Assembly: GCA_008015155.1 (NCBI GenBank)
Contig: SSFA01000023.1
Location: 80,261 to 144,260, forward strand
Direction: 5' to 3'
Length of the DNA: 64,000 nt
From: Thiothrix sp.
Lineage (GTDB): Bacteria; Pseudomonadota; Gammaproteobacteria; Thiotrichales; Thiotrichaceae
The position numbers and the translations under genes were made by a program. The notes below the pieces were generated by a model. The model saw only the letters and a program-made list of their open reading frames with translations, made no database searches and was not told the DNA's origin. Shown here piece by piece: positions 36,530 through 44,909 of this stretch (the first letter of the stretch is position 1; each line of letters begins with the position of its first letter).

Positions 36530-37446
36530 ACTTAGCGGTCGCACCGGCTTGGATTGCTGTGGATTGGGGTAGTAGCTTTGTTCGTGCTTGGGCGATGTCT
36601 CAAAGCGGGCAAATTCTAGCCGCAAACTCCAGCGATCAAGGTGCGGCAAAGCTCCATTCAACTCAATTTGAAGCGGTTTTACTCAACTTAATTCAAGACT
36701 GGCTACCCAGCACTAACACTGTGAAAGTACTGATTTGCGGCATGGCCGGTTCGCGCCAAGGCTGGCAGGAAGCGGCTTATTTACCTATTCCCCTTAAACT
36801 CACGAGTGATTTGAGTGCGAGTCGTGTGGCTAGCCACGACTCACGTATTCAAGTGTCTATTCTCCCCGGGCTTAAACAGCTGGAGACGCCTGATGTGATG
36901 CGCGGTGAAGAAACGCAACTCTTAGGATTTATTCAACAGCAGCCCGATTTTAATGGTGTGGTGTCCTTGCCTGGGACGCATAATAAATGGGTACGTGTGC
37001 AAGCCCAACAAATTAGCCAATTTAGCACTTGTATGACGGGCGAGTTATTCGAGTTATTAGCTGAGCACTCGGTGTTGCGCCATTCGCTACAAAGCTCCGA
37101 TTGGGATGCGCCAGCTTTTGATGCCGCGTTCTTAGCCACGATTGCCAAGCCACAAGCTTTTATGCAGCGTCTATTCACTTTACGCGCGCGTGATTTATTA
37201 CAAGGCACACCCAAAGCCCAAGCGCGCGCCCAATTATCCGGCGAATTAATCGGCTTAGAAATCAGCGCTATGCAAGAGGCTGGCTTTATCAGCCCGACCT
37301 TACCGCTTGCGTTTATTGGTAGCCGCAAACTCTGTGATTTATATCTGCGTGCTTTAAACCTGCTTGGTATTGAAGCACAAGCTTATGCCGCTGAGCATTT
37401 GACGGTACAAGGGCTAGCCGCTGCCTATCAGGAGCTAAGATCATGA
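36526..37446 (+). CDS. dgoK: 2-dehydro-3-deoxygalactonokinase
   Basis: A 306-residue sugar-acid kinase of the DgoK family. IAVDWGSSFVRAWAMSQSGQIL is the N-terminal ASKHA-type phosphate loop; KVLICGMAGSRQGWQEAAYLPIP and VMRGEETQLLGFI are DgoK hallmarks, followed by VSLPGTHNKWVRV and FSTCMTGELFELLAEHSVL. It phosphorylates 2-keto-3-deoxygalactonate with ATP at C6. It overlaps both neighbours by four bases (ATGA), so dehydrogenase, kinase and aldolase are translated as one coupled block. The length is usual. Confidence 0.93.
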   Translation: MNLAVAPAWIAVDWGSSFVRAWAMSQSGQILAANSSDQGAAKLHSTQFEAVLLNLIQDWLPSTNTVKVLICGMAGSRQGWQEAAYLPIPLKLTSDLSASRVASHDSRIQVSILPGLKQLETPDVMRGEETQLLGFIQQQPDFNGVVSLPGTHNKWVRVQAQQISQFSTCMTGELFELLAEHSVLRHSLQSSDWDAPAFDAAFLATIAKPQAFMQRLFTLRARDLLQGTPKAQARAQLSGELIGLEISAMQEAGFISPTLPLAFIGSRKLCDLYLRALNLLGIEAQAYAAEHLTVQGLAAAYQELRS

Positions 37447-38054
37447 CTCAACAACGCCAATTAATAGCCATTTTGCGCGGCATTACGCCGACAGAAGTGC
37501 TAGCGATAGGGCAGGCTTTAATTGAGGCGGGGATTACTCAAATTGAAGTTCCCTTAAATTCGCCCGAGCCATTAGAAAGTATTCAAGCCTTAGCGCAACA
37601 ATTGGGTGAGCAAACCCTGATTGGTGCAGGCACTGTACTCAGCGTGCAGCAAGTGCAAGAGGTAGCAGCGGTCGGCGGTAAACTCATCGTTTCACCCAAT
37701 TGCAATCCAGCCGTGATTGAGCGCACTAAAGCTTTGGGTTTAATCAGCTTGCCCGGTGTGATGACACCCAGTGAGTGTTTTCAAGCGCTCGATGCGGGTG
37801 CGGATGGCTTAAAATTTTTCCCTGCTTCTTTAATTGGCACTTCAGGTTTAAAAGCGCTTAAAGCGGTCTTACCTAAAACCACGCGCTGCTATGCAGTAGG
37901 CGGCGTGGGTGCGCCGGAATTTGCTGAGTGGTTTAAAGCAGGTATTGCGGGCTTTGGGATTGGCACTGCTTTGTATCAACCCAGCGATAGCGTGGTACAG
38001 GTAGCGGAGCGCGCCCGAGCAGTGGTGGCCGCTTATGATGCAGCACAAGGATGA
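37443..38054 (+). CDS. dgoA: 2-dehydro-3-deoxy-6-phosphogalactonate aldolase
   Basis: A 203-residue class I aldolase of the KDPG/KDPGal family. LIAILRGITPTEVLAIGQALIEAGITQIEVPLNSPEPLESI is the N-terminal strand with the catalytic Glu, LIGAGTVLSVQQV follows, and GADGLKFFPAS carries the Schiff-base Lys. IEVPLNSP rather than IEVTLRTP favours the galactonate branch over Eda. It cleaves KDPGal to pyruvate and glyceraldehyde 3-phosphate, the end of the De Ley-Doudoroff route. It starts within the dgoK stop. Confidence 0.93.
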   Translation: MTQQRQLIAILRGITPTEVLAIGQALIEAGITQIEVPLNSPEPLESIQALAQQLGEQTLIGAGTVLSVQQVQEVAAVGGKLIVSPNCNPAVIERTKALGLISLPGVMTPSECFQALDAGADGLKFFPASLIGTSGLKALKAVLPKTTRCYAVGGVGAPEFAEWFKAGIAGFGIGTALYQPSDSVVQVAERARAVVAAYDAAQG

Positions 38055-38058
38055 GTTT

Positions 38059-38922
38059 ATGATTAGTTGCTTTCAACATCTGCCCTGTCGTTTAGGCGAA
38101 GGCCCTCTATGGGTTAAGGATCGCCTGTATTGGTTTGATATTTTAGATAAGCGCTTATACCACTGCGCAAGCGATGACTCAGATACGCAAGTCGTGCAAT
38201 TTCAAGAGCACTTTTCTGCCGCTGCGTTAACTAATACGGCTGACTTATTACTCGCTTCCGAAACCGCTTTGTGGCGCTTTAATCCCAGCACTCAAGCTTT
38301 GACTCCATTGATTGCACTTGAAGCTGATAATCCGGTAACGCGCTCGAATGATGGGAGAGCCGATCGGCAAGGTGGCTTCTGGATTGGCACCATGGGTAAA
38401 AAGGCTGAAGCTAAAGCCGGCTCGATTTATCGTTATTATCAAGGCGAATTACGCTGCTTGCGCCGTGATCTTACCATTACTAATGCGATTTGCTTTGCTC
38501 CCGATGGGCGCACTGCTTATTTTGCCGATACCGATTTAGGGCAGATTTATCAATGGCGTTTGGATGCGCAAGGCTGGCCCGAGGGTGAGCCAAGTATTTT
38601 TGTCGACTTAAGTAGTCAGGGTATTTCGCCGGATGGTGCAGTGATTGATAGCCAAGGCTATTTATGGAGTGCGCAATGGGGTAGCTCGCGCTTGGTAAGC
38701 TATCAACCCAATGGCATAGAAGACAAAGTGATTCATTTACCCGTTTCGCAGCCTTCTTGCCCCGCGTTTGGTGGTACAGACTTAAGCCGTTTATTTGTGA
38801 CGTCTGCACGCGATGGTTTAAGCGCTGAGGCTTTAAGGCAGGAGCCTTTAGCGGGTAGTGTGTTGGAAGTTAAATTGCCGCTGCCACTAAAAGGCTATCC
38901 GGAGGGAGTGGTACAGTTATGA
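38059..38922 (+). CDS. SMP-30/gluconolactonase-family lactonase, probably galactonolactonase
   Basis: About 287 residues of a six-bladed beta-propeller. LPCRLGEGPLWVKDRLYWFDIL contains the conserved metal-binding Glu of the SMP-30 family; TRSNDGRADRQGGFWIGTMGKKAE and ISPDGAVIDSQGYLWSAQWG supply the Asn and Asp ligands. Such enzymes open aldonolactones with a divalent metal. Between dgoA and a beta-galactosidase it most likely hydrolyses D-galactono-lactone. I chose the ATG at 38059, with AAGGA upstream; the longer frame overlaps dgoA. The stop overlaps the GH42 start (ATGA). Confidence 0.87.
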   Translation: MISCFQHLPCRLGEGPLWVKDRLYWFDILDKRLYHCASDDSDTQVVQFQEHFSAAALTNTADLLLASETALWRFNPSTQALTPLIALEADNPVTRSNDGRADRQGGFWIGTMGKKAEAKAGSIYRYYQGELRCLRRDLTITNAICFAPDGRTAYFADTDLGQIYQWRLDAQGWPEGEPSIFVDLSSQGISPDGAVIDSQGYLWSAQWGSSRLVSYQPNGIEDKVIHLPVSQPSCPAFGGTDLSRLFVTSARDGLSAEALRQEPLAGSVLEVKLPLPLKGYPEGVVQL

Positions 38923-40859
38923 AACCCGCTTTAGGCGTATGCTACTACCCTGAGCAATGGAATGAAGTGCAATGGGCGAACGATGCCAAACGCATGGTGG
39001 CAGCCGGTTTGCAATGGGTGCGGATTGGTGAATTTGCTTGGAGCCGCTTGGAAGCTCAAGAAGGTGTATTGAGTTTTGAGTGGCTCGATCGGGCGATTGA
39101 AACCTTGGGTCAAGCCGGTTTAAAAGTGGTGTTAGGCACACCGACTGCTACGCCACCGATTTGGATGGTGAACAAATACCCCGATATGCTCGCCGTGGAT
39201 AAGGAAGGTCGAGTACGTGGTTTTGGTTCGCGTCGCCATTATGACTTTTCCCATTTAGGCTATCGTCAAGAAGCTGCGCGTATCACGGGCTTGATGGCAG
39301 AGCGCTACGCGAACCATGAGCACATCGGTTTTTGGCAATTGGATAATGAATACAGCTGTCACGACACCACACTCTCTTACTCGCCTGCCGCATTAGCAGG
39401 ATTTCGCGCGTGGCTGCAAAATCGTTATGTGACTATTCAAGCCTTAAATCAAGCTTGGGGCAATGTGTTTTGGTCGATGGAATATCAGGATTTTGCGCAA
39501 ATTGGCTTGCCGAATTTGACCGTGACCGAAGCAAATCCCAGTCATTGGCTGGACTTTCGCCGATACTCTTCTGCGCAAGTAGTGGCCTTTAATAAAGCAA
39601 TGGTTGAAGCGGTACGTGCCTACGATAAAACCACGCCGATTTTGCATAATTACATGGGCAAAATTACCGATTTTGATCATTTTGCAGTAGGTCAAGACTT
39701 AGACGCAGCCAGTTGGGATAGTTACCCTTTAGGCTTTTTAGAAGATCGGGTGCGTGCGGATGAGGCTTGGAAAAATGCCTTTATGCGCCAAGGTGATCCG
39801 GATTTCCAAGCTTTTCACCATGACCTGTATCGTGCCGTCGGCAAGGGTCGTTGGTGGGTAATGGAACAACAACCGGGGCCTGTGAATTGGGCTCCTTATA
39901 ATCCCGTGCCCTTGACCGGCATGGTGCGGTTATGGGCTTGGGAAGCGTTTGCACACGGTGCGGAGGTCGTCTCGTATTTCCGCTGGCGGCAAGCCCCATT
40001 TGCTCAAGAACAAATGCATGCCGGTTTATTACGCCCTGATCATGAGCCGAGTTTTGCTCTAAAAGAAGTGCAGCAAGTCGCCCAAGAATTACAAGCCTTA
40101 GGCGAAGTAGAAACTACCACTTCACCCGTCGCTATTGTCTTCGACTATGAGTCGCAATGGGCTTGGGATACGCAGCCACAGGGCAAAGGCTTTGAATATT
40201 TTTATTTGGTGCTGGAGCAATATCAAGCCTTGCGCCGCTTGGGCTTATCCATTGATATTTGTCCGCCGGATACTAAGGATTTTAGTGCTTATAAACTGGT
40301 GTTAGTACCCGGTTTAATGCATTGGAAGCATAATTTAAAAACAGCTTTGCAAACTTGCCAAGGCGCGATTGTTTTAGGCCCTCGTACTGGTTCTAAAACG
40401 GCAGATTTCCATATTCCAGCCCATTTACCGCCTGACTGCCCTGAACTGATTAACCTCAAAGTCACTCAAGTCGAAAGCCTACGTCCTAGCTACCAACTCG
40501 CGTTAAACACCCAATGCCTTATTCAATATTGGCGTGAATATTTAGAGCTGGGCAAAAGCGTTGAAGTGATTGCATCGGCCGTCGATCAAGAACCAGCTAT
40601 TGTGCGCCAAGGCAAGGTGATTTACTGCGCGGCGTGGTTGAATACCGCAGGCTATCAAGCTTTACTCCAACCCTTAGCGGCAGAAGTGGGCTTAAAAACA
40701 GTGAATCTGCCGGATGGGCTACGTGTGCGGCAATTGGGCGATACAGTGGTTGCGCTGAATTATGCGGATCATGAGCAGGATTTACCTCACATGGAGGGTG
40801 TTGAGTTTGGGCAACGTCAGATAGAAGCGGCGGGGGTGGTGTTGGGTAAAGTATTATAA
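38919..40859 (+). CDS. GH42 beta-galactosidase
   Basis: A 646-residue glycoside hydrolase family 42 enzyme. GVCYYPEQWNEVQWANDAKRM is the N-terminal barrel signature, the acid/base Glu144 is in QLDNEYSCHDTT, and the nucleophile Glu316 is in VMEQQPGPVNW. A trimerisation domain (from about residue 390) and a short C-terminal domain follow. No signal peptide is present, so it hydrolyses imported beta-galactosides in the cytoplasm. It is the last gene of the operon, overlapping the lactonase by four bases; the galactose it frees can enter the genes just upstream. Confidence 0.93.
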   Translation: MKPALGVCYYPEQWNEVQWANDAKRMVAAGLQWVRIGEFAWSRLEAQEGVLSFEWLDRAIETLGQAGLKVVLGTPTATPPIWMVNKYPDMLAVDKEGRVRGFGSRRHYDFSHLGYRQEAARITGLMAERYANHEHIGFWQLDNEYSCHDTTLSYSPAALAGFRAWLQNRYVTIQALNQAWGNVFWSMEYQDFAQIGLPNLTVTEANPSHWLDFRRYSSAQVVAFNKAMVEAVRAYDKTTPILHNYMGKITDFDHFAVGQDLDAASWDSYPLGFLEDRVRADEAWKNAFMRQGDPDFQAFHHDLYRAVGKGRWWVMEQQPGPVNWAPYNPVPLTGMVRLWAWEAFAHGAEVVSYFRWRQAPFAQEQMHAGLLRPDHEPSFALKEVQQVAQELQALGEVETTTSPVAIVFDYESQWAWDTQPQGKGFEYFYLVLEQYQALRRLGLSIDICPPDTKDFSAYKLVLVPGLMHWKHNLKTALQTCQGAIVLGPRTGSKTADFHIPAHLPPDCPELINLKVTQVESLRPSYQLALNTQCLIQYWREYLELGKSVEVIASAVDQEPAIVRQGKVIYCAAWLNTAGYQALLQPLAAEVGLKTVNLPDGLRVRQLGDTVVALNYADHEQDLPHMEGVEFGQRQIEAAGVVLGKVL

Positions 40860-40951
40860 AATGGTCAGTCAAACTTAGCTTAGCACCCACTCAGTAACAA
40901 TTAGACTATAGTAACCAAGATAACTTGGATGCAAATACTAGGACATTAACC

Positions 40952-41737
40952 ATGCAAACTCAGCTCACGCCTAAAACCCTGTTATGGCTAAATACCCTAG
41001 GCTATCTTGGCATGTTACTGGCTAGTTTTGAGGGCGCTACTGGCTTTATCGGCGGCAAAACCATTCCTATGATAGGAGCAGTGCAAGGTAATACCTTACT
41101 CACACCGGCACCTTATGCTTTTAGCATCTGGGGATTAATTTATCTATTATTACTCGGCTATATCGTTTTTCAATGGCGACAATTTAAAGCGAATGATAAT
41201 AGCCATTCTTTGTTACCCAGTGGCCTTTGGTTTGCTATAAGTTGCGTTTTCTATGTGACTTGGATCCTGACCTGGATCAATGGCTTTATTTGGCTGCCGC
41301 TTATAACGATGGCAGGGATTGTTTTCTGCTTATGGCAGTTAGTCAAACGTCTCAACTTGCAACTAGGCCAAGCGACTAAAACCATTGTATGGCAAGTCTG
41401 GTATCCGATCGCGATTTATATTGGCTGGGTGACTTTAGCCTTAGGCGTAAATACCTCCGTTGTCTTTAAATTCTTATTTCCCAATAGTTTTTTATTCAGC
41501 CCTACAACTTGGGCACTCATCGCTTTAGCGGTACTGATTTCAGTTTATATTCTCTATATCCGCTATAGAAATATGCGCGAAACGGCCTTAGTCGGCGTAT
41601 GGGGGTTTATCGCTGTGGCAGTAGAGCAGTGGTCGGCCAGCCCTGCTATTAGCTTATTTGCGCTAGTGGTTAGTGCGATCTTAGTAGGAGCGGTTGCAGC
41701 ACATTATCGCAGTCATAAGTTCAACATTATCCGGTGA
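40952..41737 (+). CDS. TspO/MBR-like tryptophan-rich membrane protein
   Basis: A protein of about 261 residues with six or seven hydrophobic helices. LLTPAPYAFSIWGLIYLLLLGYIVFQ is the diagnostic TspO/MBR-like stretch, and tryptophans recur (WYPIAIYIGW, VGVWGFIAVAVEQW). This longer group (about 250 residues, against 160 for classical TspO) is often annotated as tryptophan-rich sensory protein; its ligand is not established. I use the ATG at 40952 with AGGA upstream; a TTG at 40925 is possible. It is transcribed toward the convergent efflux pump gene. Confidence 0.72.
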   Translation: MQTQLTPKTLLWLNTLGYLGMLLASFEGATGFIGGKTIPMIGAVQGNTLLTPAPYAFSIWGLIYLLLLGYIVFQWRQFKANDNSHSLLPSGLWFAISCVFYVTWILTWINGFIWLPLITMAGIVFCLWQLVKRLNLQLGQATKTIVWQVWYPIAIYIGWVTLALGVNTSVVFKFLFPNSFLFSPTTWALIALAVLISVYILYIRYRNMRETALVGVWGFIAVAVEQWSASPAISLFALVVSAILVGAVAAHYRSHKFNIIR

Positions 41738-41745
41738 ATTAACAG

Positions 41746-41779
41746 GAGGCCGGTTTATTTCACCTAATTTACCGACCTC
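41746..41779. terminator. Hairpin between convergent TspO-like and RND genes
   Basis: GAGGCCGGT at 41746-41754 pairs with ACCGACCTC at 41771-41779, with one mismatch in nine and a 16-base loop. It sits in the 52-base gap between two convergent stops, so it may serve both strands. Confidence 0.45.
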
Positions 41780-41789
41780 AGCGGCTCAT

Positions 41790-44700
41790 TCAAGACGCCT
41801 TTTCCATATCAATCACTTGAGGCAACTCCGTAAAGCCAAAGTCTTCCATAATCGCGTAGGCGGCGGGCAATACAAATAAGACTAAAATAGTCGAACTGGT
41901 CATGCCGAACACAACACTAGCCACTAACGGAATTAAGACTTGAGCCTGTAAGCTGGTTTCGGAGAGTAACGGAACCATCCCGGCTACTGTGGTGATGGAA
42001 GTCAAGATCATGGCACGGAAGCGATCGCGCACCGCTCGCACCGCCGAGTCGTGTAAGTTCATACCCTCGGTGGTATTGTATTTCACAAACTCCACTAACA
42101 GGATCGAGTTATTCACCACCACACCCGCCAAAGCCACAAAGCCGATCATGCTCGGCAGACTCAGATTCAAACCCAGCAAAAAGTGTCCCCAAATCACGCC
42201 GATTAACGCCAGAGGAATATTGAGCAATACTACCACCGGCTCGCGATAATTTTGGAATTGCAGGCTAAGCAATAAAAACACCCCTGCTACCCCTAGCACA
42301 AAGCCCGTTAACACGGATTGTCCAGTTTCCGCACTACTTCTCGACTCCCCTTCCAAACCCACGATCAGGGTGGGATAGCGTTGCTTGAGCGTTGGGATGA
42401 AGGTTTGCATAGTATGCCCGATGATTTCGCCAGCATTCGCTATGCGTGCATTGACATCCGCGCCCACCGTAACGGTTCGCTCATGATTAATGCGCATAAT
42501 GCGGGAAAATTCGCGCTTAGGTTCAATCGCCGCAATGGAGCTCAGCGGAATAGGCGTGCCTTGTTTAGAGATAATACTCAGATTCTTAAAATCGCGCAGA
42601 GCACGCTGTGGATCAGTATCCAGTTTCACTGCAATCTCAAACGACTCGCGCCCGCGATAAACTTCCCCCACACTCACGCCTTGATAAGCAGCGCGTAATT
42701 GGCTCGCCAGCAACTGTGCGTCAACGCCAGAATTTAAAGCTCCTGCTAATAAAGTGACACGGAATTGCGGTGTGCCCGGGCGTAAATCATCCATAATATT
42801 CGATACGCCTTGATACCCCGCCAACCAATTTTGCAGCTCCCACGATGCTTGGGATAAACGCTCTAAAGAATCCCCTTGGAGGCGGATGGAAATGGCTTGT
42901 CCGCCTGGGCCAAACGCAGGCTCTTTGAGCTGTAAATTAACCAGATCAGCTATAGCCGGAATATTCGCCGCCCATTGATCTTTTAAGGTGTAGAGGGAAT
43001 TATTGCGCTCTTCAGCACTCAGCAAATCAAGGGCAATAGTGGCCAGATGGGAGCCAGTTTCATTCGCATCATTATTGCGCCCATAGTCAATCTGAATCGT
43101 TTTGACCAATTGCTTACCTGCCGCTTCAGCGGGTAATTCAGCCACCGTTTTATCCAAGGCTGTCAACACGGTTTGCACGACTTGTTTAGTGCGCTCATGC
43201 GGTGTGCCCGGTGGTAATAATAAGCGTGCTTCCAAGCGATTGCCCTCGATATCCGGAAAGCCTTTAAATTTGATAAAGCCACTCGCCATCATGCCAATAG
43301 AAATAATGAATAAAGCAATCGCGCCACCCACGACAATATAACGCAGACGAATCGAGAGGTCGGCGAGCTTGCCTACCGCATCACGCAGTTTTTCAAATTG
43401 ACGCTCAAACCATTTGCGCCAACGTGCTGGTTCTTGTTCATGATGCTTAAGCAGTGAGTAGTACAAGTGGTGCGGTAGGACTAAAAAGGCCTCAATCAAA
43501 CTTACCGTCAGCACCGAGAGCAAAACCACCGGTAACACCCCCATGATTTGCCCGATCGTGCCCTTCATAAACAATAAGCTGCCAAATAGAAAAGCCGAGG
43601 TGAGGTAAGAGGAAAAGACGCCGCGCCCTACTTTTTGCACGCCATCGATCGCAGCTTGTAGGGGTGTTTTGCCAGTGTGATATTCATGCGCAATGCTTTC
43701 AGATATCACAATCGCATCATCCATCAGAATCCCAATCGCCATCAGTAAAGCGACCATAGAAATCATATTGATGGTGACACCCAACACGCTCATCAAAGCA
43801 AAGCCACCCAAGAACGAAATCGGCAAGCCTAAAGCGACCCAGAAGGTATAACGCCAAGTGAAAAACAAGAATAAAACCAAGGTGGCTAATAGCAAACCCT
43901 GCCATCCATTGCTGAGCAACAGATTTAAGCGATCTTGCACAATCGAAGCCGCATCTTGGGTAATATAAATCTCTGTGCCCTCAGGCAGCTTTTTATTTTC
44001 CTCGTCAATAAACTGCTTCACCGCCTGATACACTTTTAAGGTGTCATCGGTTTTGTTTTTGCTAATTAATAAGGAAGCCGCCGGTTCACCGTTTAAGGTG
44101 GTATAGCTATCGCTGTCTTCAAATTCATCGCGAATCACTGCTATATCGCCAAGACGCACTTGCCCGCCGCCAGCACTATTTAAAATCACCAGATCAGCTA
44201 ATTCCTCGGGGGTGCGGCGTAAATTTTCAAAGCGAATCTGATAGGCATTCTGCGCGGTCTCTAAACTACCGGCGGGCGTATCCAGTGCTTGGGCGCGGAT
44301 TAAATTAGCGACTTCTTGCACGCTGAGTTTATATTTTTGCAAGGTTTCCGGCTTCAGTAACACACTGTATTGATGCTGGGAAAAGCCGCGCACTTCGACC
44401 ATGGGAATCTGCGGAATCGCCAAGAGTTTGCTGCGATAATATTCAGCCAAGGTCTTAAGCTCAGCCGGACTCAGATTACTGCGAATCGCCAGTACCAAGA
44501 CCGCATCTACCCGCCCCAACTCGCGGACGGTGACATCCTCCACTCCAGCCGGAAAATCGGTAATAGTATCTACTGCGGCTTGCACATCATCTTTAAACTG
44601 CTTGATATCCCCCGCTTCTTGCATTTGCGCATCCAGAGTGCCAACTCCAGCGCGTGCCTCACAACGTTGTTCTTTTAAAAAGCTAATCCCATCAGTCGCA

Positions 44701-44909
44701 TCTTCCAAACGATTGCAAATCCCTTCCTCTACTTCTGAGGGAGTTGCACCGGGGAAAGGCACAGACACACTGACTAAATCAGCTTTCAATTGTGGGAAGG
44801 TTTCTCTATTAAGAGTAGGTAGAGCGGCAAGTCCCAATAAAATAATCGCCGTCATTAGAATATTGGCAGCCGTGGGATGGGCTGCAAAATAGCGTAAGAC
44901 CTTATTCAT
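41790..44909 (-). CDS. RND-family efflux pump inner-membrane subunit
   Basis: A 1039-residue RND transporter with twelve predicted helices in the usual 1+5 / 1+5 plan and two large periplasmic loops. Landmarks: FPQLKADLVSVSVPFPGATPSEVEEGICNRLED after the first helix; GILMDDAIVISESI in the fourth helix, whose acidic residues serve the proton relay; and VVNNSILLVEFV in the second half. The HAE1-like lineage suggests export of drugs or other hydrophobic compounds. It overlaps the adaptor gene by four bases. No outer-membrane TolC-like gene lies in the window, so the channel must be elsewhere. Confidence 0.92.
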   Translation of the reverse strand: MNKVLRYFAAHPTAANILMTAIILLGLAALPTLNRETFPQLKADLVSVSVPFPGATPSEVEEGICNRLEDATDGISFLKEQRCEARAGVGTLDAQMQEAGDIKQFKDDVQAAVDTITDFPAGVEDVTVRELGRVDAVLVLAIRSNLSPAELKTLAEYYRSKLLAIPQIPMVEVRGFSQHQYSVLLKPETLQKYKLSVQEVANLIRAQALDTPAGSLETAQNAYQIRFENLRRTPEELADLVILNSAGGGQVRLGDIAVIRDEFEDSDSYTTLNGEPAASLLISKNKTDDTLKVYQAVKQFIDEENKKLPEGTEIYITQDAASIVQDRLNLLLSNGWQGLLLATLVLFLFFTWRYTFWVALGLPISFLGGFALMSVLGVTINMISMVALLMAIGILMDDAIVISESIAHEYHTGKTPLQAAIDGVQKVGRGVFSSYLTSAFLFGSLLFMKGTIGQIMGVLPVVLLSVLTVSLIEAFLVLPHHLYYSLLKHHEQEPARWRKWFERQFEKLRDAVGKLADLSIRLRYIVVGGAIALFIISIGMMASGFIKFKGFPDIEGNRLEARLLLPPGTPHERTKQVVQTVLTALDKTVAELPAEAAGKQLVKTIQIDYGRNNDANETGSHLATIALDLLSAEERNNSLYTLKDQWAANIPAIADLVNLQLKEPAFGPGGQAISIRLQGDSLERLSQASWELQNWLAGYQGVSNIMDDLRPGTPQFRVTLLAGALNSGVDAQLLASQLRAAYQGVSVGEVYRGRESFEIAVKLDTDPQRALRDFKNLSIISKQGTPIPLSSIAAIEPKREFSRIMRINHERTVTVGADVNARIANAGEIIGHTMQTFIPTLKQRYPTLIVGLEGESRSSAETGQSVLTGFVLGVAGVFLLLSLQFQNYREPVVVLLNIPLALIGVIWGHFLLGLNLSLPSMIGFVALAGVVVNNSILLVEFVKYNTTEGMNLHDSAVRAVRDRFRAMILTSITTVAGMVPLLSETSLQAQVLIPLVASVVFGMTSSTILVLFVLPAAYAIMEDFGFTELPQVIDMEKAS

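Noticed and set aside
38919..40859. GH42 gene as the start of a separate operon
   Set aside because: It overlaps the lactonase gene by four bases and has no room for its own promoter.
42318..42698. 126-residue plus-strand frame inside the RND pump gene
   Set aside because: Antisense shadow of a well-supported 1039-residue gene; no recognisable domain.
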